Assembly (NCBI RefSeq): GCF_023150065.1
Contig: NZ_JAKLLN010000010.1
Location: 62,001-126,000, forward strand
DNA from: Zoogloea sp.
Lineage (GTDB): Bacteria; Pseudomonadota; Gammaproteobacteria; Burkholderiales; Rhodocyclaceae
Length of the DNA: 64,000 nucleotides
Direction: 5' to 3'
The notes beneath the pieces were generated by a model. It saw only the letters and a list, made by a program, of their open reading frames with translations, was not told the DNA's origin and searched no databases. The position numbers were made by a program, and so were the translations under genes. This document shows positions 45,272-55,032 of this stretch, piece by piece. How positions within the stretch are numbered: the stretch's first letter is position 1; the number at the start of each line of letters is the position of its first letter.

Positions 45272-46378
45272 TCACTGTGTCGGGGCCCTTTCGGGCAGGT
45301 GCCCGAGCAGACGGCGGAACTGCTGGCGGAAGAAATGCACCCGCCTTTCGCCCAGATGGGAGAACAGTACGCAGAGGGCAAACACCAGCACGGCGACCAG
45401 CCCGGTCTGGAGTCTGGAGCTCCGGTCCGGGCCCAGCTGGGCGCTTGCGAGGTATAGCAAGGGCATGTGAAACAGGTAGAGGGTGAAGGTGGCGCCGGCC
45501 AGGTAGCGGATTGCGCCGACCACGCGCTCCGACTTCGCCAGCCATCCGCCATCTCCACGCACCGATGCAATCGCCAGGGCAATCAGGATGCCCATCAGCA
45601 TGTCTTCCGGCAGCTGGGCCATGCCGCCGACGAAGAGGCGGAAGTTGCCGATGGGGAGAAAGTCGTCGGCGTAGAGCGCCGCGAGGCTCTGGCGGACTGG
45701 TGCCAGGGGGCTGCCAAAGGCGAGGATGCCGAAGAAGGCTGCGGCACAGACCGCTTGCACCAGCCGCTGTTGATGGCGGGGAGGATGCCATTGCCGGCAG
45801 GCACGGTAGGCCAGCACGCCGAGGAGCCACAGGGGCAGGTAGGCCACGATGCGGGGCCCGGCGCACAGGCACAGCAGCAGGGGCAGCACATACCGCCAGC
45901 GGCCGGTGGAGAGAACGGCAGCACCAAATATCAGGTAGTACCAGAACTCGTAGCCGAGGGACCAGAAGGGGCCGTTGGAAAGGGGAATGACGGTCAGATT
46001 CCAGTTCTGCTGCACGAACAGGCCGTTGATCAGGAGGCGCAGGGCAGGGTGGTCGGCGGGGATGGCAGCGTAGAGTTCCGGAGCGATCTGGCGGCCAATG
46101 CCATCGGCCACGGCAGTCAGGGCCAGGGCCGGCAGGACCACGGAATACAGGCGCCCCAGGCGTGCGGCCATGTACTCCCGATAGTCGCGCTCCCGGCCGC
46201 TGACCACGTGAGCAATGACGAAGCCGGAGATCACGAAGAAGACCACCACGGCCTCGTGCCCCCAGGGCACCCACGGCCACACCGCATTGAAGTTATGCTC
46301 GGTCACGTGGCTGAGGAAGACGATGCAGGCTGCGGTGAAGCGGAGAATGTCGAGAAATATCGAGGTCGAAATAGGCAT
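45272..46378 (-). CDS. acyltransferase 3 family membrane protein (OafA/YrhL-like)
   Basis: The 368-residue protein has about ten membrane spans. The family core is present: LDILRFTAACIVFLSH near the N-terminus with the catalytic-type His, VVFFVISGFVIAHV, REYMAARLGRLY (the RxxR segment), and FWSLGYEFWYYL. It transfers acyl groups, usually acetyl, to extracellular saccharides or lipids. The neighbour PEP-CTERM gene suggests a surface-polysaccharide context, but the acceptor is unknown. Confidence 0.9.
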   Translation of the reverse strand: MPISTSIFLDILRFTAACIVFLSHVTEHNFNAVWPWVPWGHEAVVVFFVISGFVIAHVVSGRERDYREYMAARLGRLYSVVLPALALTAVADGIGRQIAPELYAAIPADHPALRLLINGLFVQQNWNLTVIPLSNGPFWSLGYEFWYYLIFGAAVLSTGRWRYVLPLLLCLCAGPRIVAYLPLWLLGVLAYRACRQWHPPRHQQRLVQAVCAAAFFGILAFGSPLAPVRQSLAALYADDFLPIGNFRLFVGGMAQLPEDMLMGILIALAIASVRGDGGWLAKSERVVGAIRYLAGATFTLYLFHMPLLYLASAQLGPDRSSRLQTGLVAVLVFALCVLFSHLGERRVHFFRQQFRRLLGHLPERAPTQ

Positions 46379-46408
46379 GTGCTTTGGGGGGCCGTCTTGC
46401 GGTTCGCC

Positions 46409-46666
46409 TCAGCCTCCGCTGAGGGCCTGCACGATGATCAGTTCTCCGGCGGCGGGCAGCGTGTGATCCAGGTCGCGGATCTGGATGTTTTCCGAGAAGA
46501 AGCGGATGTGGCGCCGGATGCGGTTCTGCTCGTCGATCATGCGGAAGCGGATGCCCGGGTGGTGTCGGTCCAGGTCGGCCAGCACTTCGGCGAGGGTCTC
46601 GCCGTCGGCTTCGGCGCGAGCCCCTCCGGTGTAGGAGTGGAGGGCGCTGGGGATGAGGACTCTCAC
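46409..46666 (-). CDS. ThiS/MoaD-family ubiquitin-like protein
   Basis: The 85-residue beta-grasp protein ends in LSGG, the di-glycine tail that is adenylated and thiocarboxylated in sulphur carriers. The sequence runs from VLIPSALHSYTGG to AAGELIIVQALSGG. The GTG start at 46666 overlaps the stop of the BNR-repeat gene as GTGA, so they are translationally coupled. No moaE, thiG or E1-like gene is adjacent, so its acceptor pathway is unclear. Confidence 0.85.
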   Translation of the reverse strand: MRVLIPSALHSYTGGARAEADGETLAEVLADLDRHHPGIRFRMIDEQNRIRRHIRFFSENIQIRDLDHTLPAAGELIIVQALSGG

Positions 46667-47829
46667 GCCGGCAGGGCCCGGGTGGCGGTTTCAACGGCGT
46701 AGATCTCGGGCAGGTGGCGGGCGATGCATTCCCACTGCCGGCCTTCGTCGCGGCTCATCCACAGTTCGCCGCTGCTGGTACCGAAATACACGCCCACCGG
46801 GTCGTGGGCATCGGCGCTCATGGCCTGGCGCTTTACGGTCCACCAGGCCTGGCTGGCGGGCAGGCCGGCGTCGAGGCGCTGCCAGCTGGCGCCGGCATCC
46901 TGCGTGCCGTACACCGCCGGCTTGCCGTCCGGGCTGGTGCGGGGCCATACGCTGGTGCCGTCCATCGGAAAAACCCAGGCGCAGTTGTCATTGCGCGGGT
47001 GCACCACCATCGTGAAGCCGATGTCGCCGACCTCGGCCGGCATGGTCTTGCCGATCCGCGTCCAGGTATGGGAGGGGCGGTCGAGGCGGTAGATGCCGCA
47101 GTGGTTCTGCTGGTACAGGCGGTCGGGGTTGGAGGGGCAGAGCCGGACGCAGTGCGGGTCGTGAAAGGCGACGTCGTCGGGGTCGAAGCCCTCGACGACC
47201 TGCAGGCCGTCGATCATCGGGGCGAATGTGTGGCCGCCATCGGTGGATTCATGCACGCCGCCGCCGGACATGGCCATGTAGAGGTGGCGGGCATCCCGCG
47301 GGTCGATGATGATGGAGTGCAGCTTGGGCCCATTCGGGGTGCCGTCCTGCACGGTGCCCATCCATCTGCGGTACTGGGGGTCGTCGTTGATGGTGGAGGC
47401 GGGGGCCCAGCTGATGCCGCCGTCGGTGGAGCGGAACAGGCCCTGGGGCGAGGTGCCGGCGTACCACAGGTCCGGTTCGGTGGCGTGGCCCGGGGTCAGC
47501 CAGAAGGTGTGATCCACGGCGCGCCCTTCCTGGCCCTCCGGCGCGGGGGCGAAGGCGGGGGGCTTAGCGGCTTCCTTCCAGCTGCGGCCGAAATCCGTGG
47601 AGCGAAAGACGGTGGGGCCCAGGTGCCCGGTCTTGGCCGCGACGAGGAGGGTACGTCCGTCGCGGGGGTCGAGCACCATGTGATGGATGATGTGGCCGAG
47701 AAAGTGCGGCCCCTCCACGCGCCAGGCCCGGCGTTCGGCGTCCGAGAAATACAGCCAGGCCCCTTTGCGGGTGGCGATCAGCAGAATGGTCTCTCCCGGC
47801 GCGGCCGGGCTTCCGATGGGCTGTGTCAT
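46663..47829 (-). CDS. BNR/Asp-box repeat beta-propeller protein (exo-alpha-sialidase-like)
   Basis: The 388-residue protein has at least five Asp-box motifs (RSTDFGRSW, RSTDGGISW, ESTDGGHTF, GTQDAGASW, MSRDEGRQW) placed along a six-bladed propeller. It lacks a signal peptide (MTQPIGSPAAPGETILLIATRKG), so it is probably cytoplasmic and not a true sialidase. It is coupled to the ThiS/MoaD-like gene, a pairing seen in other genomes, suggesting a joint unknown sulphur- or modification-related role. Confidence 0.85.
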   Translation of the reverse strand: MTQPIGSPAAPGETILLIATRKGAWLYFSDAERRAWRVEGPHFLGHIIHHMVLDPRDGRTLLVAAKTGHLGPTVFRSTDFGRSWKEAAKPPAFAPAPEGQEGRAVDHTFWLTPGHATEPDLWYAGTSPQGLFRSTDGGISWAPASTINDDPQYRRWMGTVQDGTPNGPKLHSIIIDPRDARHLYMAMSGGGVHESTDGGHTFAPMIDGLQVVEGFDPDDVAFHDPHCVRLCPSNPDRLYQQNHCGIYRLDRPSHTWTRIGKTMPAEVGDIGFTMVVHPRNDNCAWVFPMDGTSVWPRTSPDGKPAVYGTQDAGASWQRLDAGLPASQAWWTVKRQAMSADAHDPVGVYFGTSSGELWMSRDEGRQWECIARHLPEIYAVETATRALPA

Positions 47830-47937
47830 GACGCGCTCCTGAGCCGGTGGGGTGACGCGGTGCGTGAGGTGCTGATGATGCACCCGTCGGGCACCCGCCT
47901 GTCAATCAGGCCATGGTGCCCGCCGCCGGGCTCGGGT

Positions 47938-49752
47938 TCAGGCGGCTTCTTCCTCTGCTTCCCGCTCTTCCTGCTGCAGTTTCCACATCTGGGCATAGGC
48001 GCCGTTGGCCGCGAGCAGCCCGGCGTGGCCACCCCGCTCCAGGATGCGCCCTTGATCGAGCACGATGATCTCGTCGGCGTTCATCACCGTGGACAGCCGG
48101 TGGGCGATGACCAGCGTGGTGCGGCCCCGGGCGGCGGCGTCGAGCTGGGCCTGGATGGCCTTCTCGGTCTTGGAGTCGAGCGCCGAGGTGGCCTCGTCGA
48201 AGATCAGGATGTCGGGGTTCTTGAGCAGGGTGCGGGCAATGGCCACCCGCTGTTTCTCGCCGCCCGAGAGCTTGAGGCCGCGCTCGCCCACGCGGGTCTG
48301 CCAGCCTTCGGGCAGGCGGGCGATGAAATCCTCCAGCTGGGCGGCCCGGGCGGCGGCCTCCACCTCCTCGCGGCTGGCATCCGGTCGGCCGTACTGGATG
48401 TTGTAGAACAGGGTGTCGTTGAAGAGCACGGTGTCCTGGGGGACGATGCCGATGGCGGCGCGCAGGCTGTCCTGGGTGAGCGTGCGGATGTCCTCGCCGT
48501 TGATGCGCACGGCGCCACCCTGTACGTCGTAGAAGCGGAACAGCAGGCGGGCGAGGGTGGATTTGCCCGAGCCCGAGTGCCCGACCACGGCCACCGTGCG
48601 CCCTGCCGGGATGGTGAAGTCCACGCCGTGCAGGATGGGGCGGCTGGGCTCATAGGCAAAGTTCACGGCCTCGAAGCGCACGCTGGCCGGGCCCCGGGGC
48701 AGTACGCGGGCCGCCGCGTTGTCGGCCACTTCCCGATGGGTGCCCAGCAGGCCGAACATGCGCTCGATGTCGGTGAGGGCCTGGCGGATCTCCCGGTACA
48801 GCACCCCCAGGAAATTGAGGGGGATGTAGAGCTGGATCAGGAAGGCATTGACCAGCACCAGGTCGCCCAGGGTCATGCTGCCGTTGGCCACGCCGAGGGC
48901 CGCCCGCCACATCATCGCGGTGACGCCCACGGCGATGATGGCGGCCTGGCCCATGTTAAGCAGGGACAGGGACTTCTGGTTGGTGATCTGGGCGGCGGTC
49001 CACTTTTTCAGCTCGGTGTCGTAGCGGCGGGTCTCGAAGGCCTCGTTGTTGAAGTACTTCACCGTCTCGTAGTTGATCAGGCTGTCGATGGCCCGGGCGT
49101 TGGCGGCCGAATCCAGCTCGTTGGCCTGACGCCGCAGGGCGGTGCGCCAGTTGGTGACCTTGAAGGTGAAGGTGACATACAGCACCAGGGTGACCAGGGT
49201 GATGATGGCGAAGCTGGGTTCGTACTTCACCAGCAGGATGCCGATGACCAGGCTGATCTCCACGAAGGTGGGCAGGATGGAGTACAGGGTGTAGCTGATC
49301 AGGCTGCCGATGGAGCGGGTACCGCGCTCGATGTCCCGGGTCAGGCCGCCGGTCTGGCGCTCCAGGTGAAAGCGCAGCGACAGCGCGTGCAGGTGCCCGA
49401 AGACCTGCAGGGAGATCTCGCGCACGGACTCCTGAGTGACCCGGGCGAACACGATCTCGCGCAGCTCGGTGAACAGGGACGTGGAGAAGCGCAGCACGCC
49501 GTAAGCCACCAGCAGGGCTGCAGGCACCACGATGACGGCCTGTTCGCGGGTGATGTCCAGGCCATCCACCAGCTGCTTGAAGATCAGGGGCACGGTGACG
49601 TTGGCGAACTTGGCCGAGATCAGGCAGCCCAGGGCAAACAGCACCCGCCACTTGTAGGCCCACAGGTAGGGCACGAGTTTCTTGATGGTCTGCCAGTCGT
49701 GGCGGTCGCCGGTGGCGGGGAGGGGCTGGGCGCCGGAGGGGGAACGTCGCAT
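47938..49752 (-). CDS. ABC exporter of the Atm1/HMT1 (ABCB) type
   Basis: The 604-residue half-transporter has six membrane spans (about 35-320) and a nucleotide-binding domain with Walker A GHSGSGKST (about 390), Q-loop IVPQDTVLFN, signature LSGGEKQRVAIARTLL, Walker B ILIFDEATSALD and the switch His in IAHRLST. The motif NYETVKYFNNE is characteristic of Atm1-like exporters of glutathione-linked or metal-related compounds. The annotated ATG has no evident ribosome site. Confidence 0.9.
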   Translation of the reverse strand: MRRSPSGAQPLPATGDRHDWQTIKKLVPYLWAYKWRVLFALGCLISAKFANVTVPLIFKQLVDGLDITREQAVIVVPAALLVAYGVLRFSTSLFTELREIVFARVTQESVREISLQVFGHLHALSLRFHLERQTGGLTRDIERGTRSIGSLISYTLYSILPTFVEISLVIGILLVKYEPSFAIITLVTLVLYVTFTFKVTNWRTALRRQANELDSAANARAIDSLINYETVKYFNNEAFETRRYDTELKKWTAAQITNQKSLSLLNMGQAAIIAVGVTAMMWRAALGVANGSMTLGDLVLVNAFLIQLYIPLNFLGVLYREIRQALTDIERMFGLLGTHREVADNAAARVLPRGPASVRFEAVNFAYEPSRPILHGVDFTIPAGRTVAVVGHSGSGKSTLARLLFRFYDVQGGAVRINGEDIRTLTQDSLRAAIGIVPQDTVLFNDTLFYNIQYGRPDASREEVEAAARAAQLEDFIARLPEGWQTRVGERGLKLSGGEKQRVAIARTLLKNPDILIFDEATSALDSKTEKAIQAQLDAAARGRTTLVIAHRLSTVMNADEIIVLDQGRILERGGHAGLLAANGAYAQMWKLQQEEREAEEEAA

Positions 49753-49797
49753 TTTTATGATTCTTGGTATTGGGGTGAGGGGCGGGGGCGCCCGGGC

Positions 49798-50424
49798 TTA
49801 CAGGTCGTCGCTGGCGATGCGCACCGCCAGCCCGATGAACAGGACGCCGCACAGGCGGTCGAGCCATGGCCCGATGGATGGCCTTTGGGCGAGCAGTTGG
49901 CCGATGCTGCCGGCGGCGCAGGCCATGGTGCCAAAGATCAGGCTCGTCTGGGCGGCGAAGACCAGGCCCAGTACCAGCATCTGCAGGCTCACGCTACCCC
50001 GGGTCGGGTCGGCAAACTGGGGCAGGAAGGCCAGAAAGAACAGGGCGACCTTGGGATTCAGGGCGTTGGCCACAAAGCCCCGGCGCAGGTCACGCTGCCA
50101 GGGCTGGGCCGGGGTGCCGGTGGCCGGGCGAAAACCGCCTCCACTGCGCAGGGCCTGGATGCCCAACCACAGCAGATAGGCCGCGCCGGCCAGCTTGATG
50201 GCCATGAAAAGGCCCGCCGAGGCGCGCACCAGGGCGGCGATGCCAAGGGTGGCCCAGGCGATGTGGGTCAGGCAGCCGGCGGCGCAGCCCAGGCCAAAGG
50301 CCAGCCCGGCCCGGCGGCCCCGGGACAGGCTCTGGCCGATGACCATGAGGTTGTCGGGGCCGGGGGCGAGGGTGATCAGGACGGAGATGCCAAGAAAGGC
50401 GAGGAGGGTGTCGAGGCTGGGCAT
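49798..50424 (-). CDS. LysE/RhtB-family amino-acid exporter
   Basis: The 208-residue inner-membrane protein has about six hydrophobic segments and the family N-terminal signature LITLAPGPDNLMVIGQSLSRGRRAGLAFGLG. FVANALNPKVALFFLAFLPQF lies in the middle. It exports amino acids or derivatives. The 45 bp between it and the Atm1-like gene on the same strand allow co-transcription, but the functions do not obviously connect. Confidence 0.9.
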   Translation of the reverse strand: MPSLDTLLAFLGISVLITLAPGPDNLMVIGQSLSRGRRAGLAFGLGCAAGCLTHIAWATLGIAALVRASAGLFMAIKLAGAAYLLWLGIQALRSGGGFRPATGTPAQPWQRDLRRGFVANALNPKVALFFLAFLPQFADPTRGSVSLQMLVLGLVFAAQTSLIFGTMACAAGSIGQLLAQRPSIGPWLDRLCGVLFIGLAVRIASDDL

Positions 50425-50493
50425 GGCGCCCGATTCTGGGCGGGCGCGGCGGGGGAGTCAATGCGGGCCGGCGGGCTGGCCGGCCCGGGCAGG

Positions 50494-51630
50494 TCAGTGG
50501 ACGTGGCCGTGCTCGTCGGTCATGCACAGGGCGGAGGGGTCATGCATGGCGGCCTCGCCCATGCGCTGAAGGTTGTCGAGCACGCGCATGGAGGCGGTTT
50601 CCATGTGGTCGAGGTGGCGCAGGACGCCGCCCATGTCGCCGCTCTCCAGGGACGACAGGGTCTCCACGCCGGCCCGGTGAACCTCGACGTGGGGCGGCTC
50701 GATCTCCCGGTAGCCGGGCAGGCGGCTGAAGCAGGCCTGGCCTTCGCCCTCGTAGTACCACTTGCCCAGGCGGCAGGCGGTGTGGGTGGACACCTCGTGG
50801 GCCTTCAGGTTGATCAGTCCGAACACCGCCAGGTAGATACGGAACTTGAAGACGATGTGGTCGATCTTGGCCACCTCCACGAAGCTCTTCATGGCGCTGC
50901 CGGCAATGACACCTTCCATGTTGCCGGACAGGGCCATCAGCAGCTTCATGTCCTCGGTGGCCTTCTGGCCCCGCTCGCTGAAGCGGCCGGCGGCTTCGGC
51001 CAGGCTCTCCATGCTGCTGCGGGCGCGGTTGGAGTCCTCGCGGATGCGGGTGACCAGGGTGGAGATCTCGGCGGTGGCGGTGGAGGTGCGCTCGGCCAGC
51101 TTGCGCACTTCGTCGGCCACCACGGCAAAGCCGCGTCCGGCCTCGCCGGCACGGGCCGCCTCGATGGCGGCGTTGAGGGCCAGCAGGTTGGTCTGGTCGG
51201 CCACGCCGTGGATCAGCTTGACGATGGCGCTGATCTCGTCGGCGCGCAGGGCGAGGGCTTCGACTTCGCGGGCGGAATTCTGGGATTCCGTGGCGAGGCG
51301 CTGCAGGTTCTCGGCGATCTCGGTTGTGGCCTGGCCGCTGGTCTGGGACACGTGGGCGGCTTCGACGGCCTTCACCTTTTCGTCCTTCAGGATGCTGGCC
51401 ATCTCGCCCAGGCTGCCCTGGGCACCGGACAGGGAGTTACCGAACTCGGACATGCGGTGCACCACGGCGAGCAGGTGGTCGCAGTGGCGCTCTTTCTCGG
51501 AATGGGTGTAGCGCAGGGTATCGAGCTCACTGCGCAGGGCACCGAGTTCGCTTTCAAGGGCCTGCTCGCGGGCTGTTGCGGCCTGGAATTCGGCCTGGAG
51601 TTGTTCGTACTGTTTACGGTTGATCCACAT
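50494..51630 (-). CDS. soluble methyl-accepting chemotaxis protein with C-terminal CZB domain
   Basis: The 378-residue protein has no membrane span. An N-terminal coiled coil (about 5-60) leads to the MCP signalling hairpin (tip region [24 protein letters not shown] near residue 155). A C-terminal CZB domain follows, with zinc ligands in [19 protein letters not shown] and [11 protein letters not shown] receptors sense zinc or hypochlorite-type oxidants and affect c-di-GMP or chemotaxis signalling. The downstream gene is a GGDEF-EAL protein on the same strand, but that gene lies upstream in transcription and is separated by 200 bp. Confidence 0.9.
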   Translation of the reverse strand: MWINRKQYEQLQAEFQAATAREQALESELGALRSELDTLRYTHSEKERHCDHLLAVVHRMSEFGNSLSGAQGSLGEMASILKDEKVKAVEAAHVSQTSGQATTEIAENLQRLATESQNSAREVEALALRADEISAIVKLIHGVADQTNLLALNAAIEAARAGEAGRGFAVVADEVRKLAERTSTATAEISTLVTRIREDSNRARSSMESLAEAAGRFSERGQKATEDMKLLMALSGNMEGVIAGSAMKSFVEVAKIDHIVFKFRIYLAVFGLINLKAHEVSTHTACRLGKWYYEGEGQACFSRLPGYREIEPPHVEVHRAGVETLSSLESGDMGGVLRHLDHMETASMRVLDNLQRMGEAAMHDPSALCMTDEHGHVH

Positions 51631-51831
51631 GGGCGTGATCCACTCTTTTATTGTCGATTTGTCGGCGTATGGCGTGGGAAGCAGCTCAGCAAGTGCTTTG
51701 GGGGTCGCGCGCCATGAGCGCATTTACGGCATGGCCCCGGCTTTCTTCGCCCATGGAACAGGGTGTTTGAATGAAACTTTGACAATTGTCATCAAGTCGT
51801 AAAATCGGACTTGTGTTTTGACCTGTCCGGC

Positions 51832-54360
51832 TCAGTGGGACAACCAGATTTCCACGGCGCCGCTGCTCCAGGGCTGGGCGGGTTGCCGCAGCAGGGCTTC
51901 TAGTTGATCGGCGGGCAGCGGGCGGCTGATCAGATAGCCCTGGATCTTCTCGCAGCCGATGCTGCGCAGGAACTTGAGCTGGGCCTCGGTCTCCACCCCT
52001 TCGGCCACCACTTCGAGGCCCAGCTTGTGGGCCAGCAGCACGGTGACGTCGCAGATGTCGGCGTCGCTGGGGTCGGTCTCGATGTCCTTGACGAAGGAGC
52101 GGTCGATCTTGAGGGTGCGGATGGGGAAGAGCTTGAGGTAGGCGAGGGACGAATAGCCGGTGCCGAAGTCGTCGATGGACAGGCTCAGGCCGCGTTGGGT
52201 GAGCGCGCGCATGACCTCGATGGTTTCGTCGGGGGAGGCCATCGAGACGGACTCGGTCACCTCCAGGTCGATCAGCCCGGCGGCCAGGCCGTGGCGGGCC
52301 AGCAGCGCGTCTACGCGGGCGGGCAGGGCTTTGTCGAGAAACTGGCCGGTGCTCAGGTTGATGGACATGCGTAGCTCGGTCAGGCCCCGGGCGCGCCACT
52401 CGGCGAGCTGGCGCAGGGCCTCCTGCAGCACCCAGTCGCCGAGGGCGTCGATGATGCCGGTTTCTTCCGCCACCGGGATGAACTCGGCCGGCGGAATCAG
52501 GCCGCGCACCGGGTGCTGCCAGCGCACCAGTGCCTCCACGCCCACCAGGCGCCCGTTGCGCAAGTCCTGCTGGGGCTGGTAGTGGAGCGCGAACTGCCCG
52601 CGCTCCAGGCCGACCCGCAGCTCCGATTCCAGGGCGATGCGCCGCATGATGGCGGCGTTCATGTTCTCGGTGAAGAACTGGTAGTTGCCGCGCCCCTTGG
52701 CCTTGGCGTGGTACATGGCCATGTCGGCGTTCTTCAGCAGGTCGCCGATCTCGGTGGCGTCGTCCGGGTAGATGCAGATGCCGATGCTCGGCGAGGTGCG
52801 CTGCTCCTGCCCGCCCACCAGGTAGGGCGCCGACACCGTCTGGACGATCTTGTCAGCCACGTGGGCGGCATCGGCCGGTGAATCGATGCCCGGCAGTACA
52901 ACGACGAACTCGTCACCGCCCAGGCGGGCCACGATGTCGCTTTTGCGCACGGTGCTGCTCAGGCGCTTGGCCACCTGCACCAGCAGCTCGTCGCCCACGT
53001 GGTGGCCGAGGGTGTCGTTGATGGCCTTGAAGCGGTCCAGGTCGATCAGCATCAGGGCCATCTGCACGCCCTTGCGGGTGCAGAAGCCGACCGCCTGCTC
53101 GAGCTTCTCGTTGAGGCTGAAGCGGTTGGGCAGGTTGGTCAGGGGGTCGTGATGGGCCAGGTGGCGGATGCGTTCTTCGGAGGCTTTCAGCTCGGAGATG
53201 TCGATGAAGCTGCCGATGTAGTTCTGGATCTGCCCGTGCTCGTCGCGCACCAGTGAAATGGACAGCCACTTGGGGTAGGGCTCGCCGGATTTGCGGCGGT
53301 CCCACAACTCGCCCTGCCACGCGCCGGTGCTCTCCAGGCTGGCCCACATCTCCCGGTAAACATCCCGCGGCGTGCGTCCGGCGGAGAGCATCGACGGGTC
53401 CCGGCCGGCGACTTCTTCCTGGGTGTAGCCGGTAAGCTTGGTGAAGGCCTGGTTGGTGGCGATGATGCGGTTGGCCCCATCGGTGACGATGATGGCCTCG
53501 TTGCTGTTGGAGAACACCGTGGCCAGCAGGCGCAGGTGCTCCTCGGCGTGGCGGCGCTCGGAAATGTCCTGCACCGTGCCTTCGTAGCAGATGAAGCGTC
53601 CGCTGGCGTCGCGTACCGTGTGGGCGTTCTCGGAGATCCAGATGCGCGAGCCATCCCGCCGGCGCACCTCCGATTCGAAGTTGATGACCTCGCCACGGGT
53701 TTCCATGATGTGGCGGAAGACGTCACGGCGCTCGGGGTCGATGTAGAGCCTGCTCTCGATGTCCGACAGGTCGGCCATCAGCTCGTGGGGCGAGGCGTAG
53801 CCATACAGGCGTGCGAGGGCCGGGTTGGCGGCCAGGTAGTGGCCGTCCTGGGTGGTCTGGAAGATGCCCTCCGAGGCGTACTCGAAGATGTGGCGGTAGC
53901 GCAGCTCGGTATGCTCCAGGGCGTCGAGGGTCACCTTTCTGGCGGTGATGTCCTCGATGAAGCCCTCGATCACCATGCGCCCCTGCTCGTCCGGCACCGC
54001 GATGCCGCGCTCGATGACCCAGCGCAGGTCGCCCCCGCGGGTGAGGATTCGGTACTGCAGGGAAAAGCGCCGTCCTTCACTGACCGCCTGGCGGATGTGA
54101 TCGCCTACCCAGGGCCGGTCGTCCGGGTGGGTGATGTCGGCCCACGACAGGGTGGCGTTGTCGAGGATGTCGGCGGGGGTATGGCCGGTCAGGGCGGTGC
54201 AGCCCTGGCTGACGAAGATCATGGTCCACCGGGTGTCGTCGAGGCAGCGGTAAACCATGCCTTCCAGGTTGTTCACCAGGGTATCGAGAACCCGGGTGCG
54301 GTCTACCGCCCGGGCGGTGTGGAGGCTGGTGCGGCGCTGGCGGCCGGAGAGTGGGGGCAC
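51832..54360 (-). CDS. triple PAS - GGDEF - EAL cyclic-di-GMP signalling protein
   Basis: The 842-residue protein has three PAS domains with PAC motifs (about 15-140, 145-265 and 270-395). A GGDEF domain follows with an intact active site (RLGGDEFVVV, about 478-487) and an RKSD inhibitory I-site just before it. The EAL domain has intact VEALVRWQHP (about 607). Both c-di-GMP synthesis and hydrolysis are possible. No membrane span is seen, so it is cytoplasmic. The start is a GTG at 54360 and is uncertain. Confidence 0.92.
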   Translation of the reverse strand: MPPLSGRQRRTSLHTARAVDRTRVLDTLVNNLEGMVYRCLDDTRWTMIFVSQGCTALTGHTPADILDNATLSWADITHPDDRPWVGDHIRQAVSEGRRFSLQYRILTRGGDLRWVIERGIAVPDEQGRMVIEGFIEDITARKVTLDALEHTELRYRHIFEYASEGIFQTTQDGHYLAANPALARLYGYASPHELMADLSDIESRLYIDPERRDVFRHIMETRGEVINFESEVRRRDGSRIWISENAHTVRDASGRFICYEGTVQDISERRHAEEHLRLLATVFSNSNEAIIVTDGANRIIATNQAFTKLTGYTQEEVAGRDPSMLSAGRTPRDVYREMWASLESTGAWQGELWDRRKSGEPYPKWLSISLVRDEHGQIQNYIGSFIDISELKASEERIRHLAHHDPLTNLPNRFSLNEKLEQAVGFCTRKGVQMALMLIDLDRFKAINDTLGHHVGDELLVQVAKRLSSTVRKSDIVARLGGDEFVVVLPGIDSPADAAHVADKIVQTVSAPYLVGGQEQRTSPSIGICIYPDDATEIGDLLKNADMAMYHAKAKGRGNYQFFTENMNAAIMRRIALESELRVGLERGQFALHYQPQQDLRNGRLVGVEALVRWQHPVRGLIPPAEFIPVAEETGIIDALGDWVLQEALRQLAEWRARGLTELRMSINLSTGQFLDKALPARVDALLARHGLAAGLIDLEVTESVSMASPDETIEVMRALTQRGLSLSIDDFGTGYSSLAYLKLFPIRTLKIDRSFVKDIETDPSDADICDVTVLLAHKLGLEVVAEGVETEAQLKFLRSIGCEKIQGYLISRPLPADQLEALLRQPAQPWSSGAVEIWLSH

Positions 54361-54494
54361 GTGTCGAGTGTTCCGGACGTAATCGTGATGCAGGGCGAAG
54401 CGATATTCGTGCCCACCGACACCCCACAGACGGGGGCATGCAGGCCGCGCCGGATCAATCAGGTGAAGGCTGGCGCAAACGGGGCTGCGGTGGG

Positions 54495-54881
54495 TCAGTG
54501 CAGGGTGCGGGGCATCGCCAGGGTGAATTCCGGGACCGGTGCATCAAAGCGGCTGCCGTCCTCGGCGACCATGCGGTAGCTCCCCTTCATGGTGCCTACC
54601 GGGGTGGCGATGGTACAGCCGCTGGTGTATTCGAACTTCTCGCCGGGGCGCAACAGGGGCTGCTTGCCGACCACGCCGGCGCCTTCCACTTCCTGCACCG
54701 CGCCCTCGGCGTCGGTGATGATCCAGTGCCGGCTGACCAGCTGGGCCGGGGCCTGGCCGGTATTGCGGATGGTGATGCGGTAGGCGAAGACGTAGCGGTT
54801 CGCTTCGACGCTGGACTGTTCCTCGATGTACTGGGCCACGGCCCTGACTTCGATGGCGTCCTGTTCCTTGCTGGTGGTCAT
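54495..54881 (-). CDS. apaG: ApaG protein (Co2+/Mg2+ efflux-associated family)
   Basis: The 128-residue cytoplasmic protein has an immunoglobulin-like beta fold. Family landmarks are NRYVFAYRITIRNTG, QLVSRHWIITDAEG, EGAGVVGKQPLLRPGE and TPVGTMKGSY. The biochemical role is unresolved. It is divergent from rpe, an arrangement found in many betaproteobacteria. Confidence 0.95.
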   Translation of the reverse strand: MTTSKEQDAIEVRAVAQYIEEQSSVEANRYVFAYRITIRNTGQAPAQLVSRHWIITDAEGAVQEVEGAGVVGKQPLLRPGEKFEYTSGCTIATPVGTMKGSYRMVAEDGSRFDAPVPEFTLAMPRTLH

Positions 54882-55032
54882 TGTTTTGGATGCGGCGCGT
54901 TGGGGATTCAATTGAAGCCGAATTGTGCCTGTGCCGCAACCACGCCGGGCACGGACGGGCCCTGGCCTTGGCGCAGCGCGGGCCGGGCGGGTACACTCCC
55001 GCACCTCCGCGTTCTCCCCGCCAAGACCTGCC

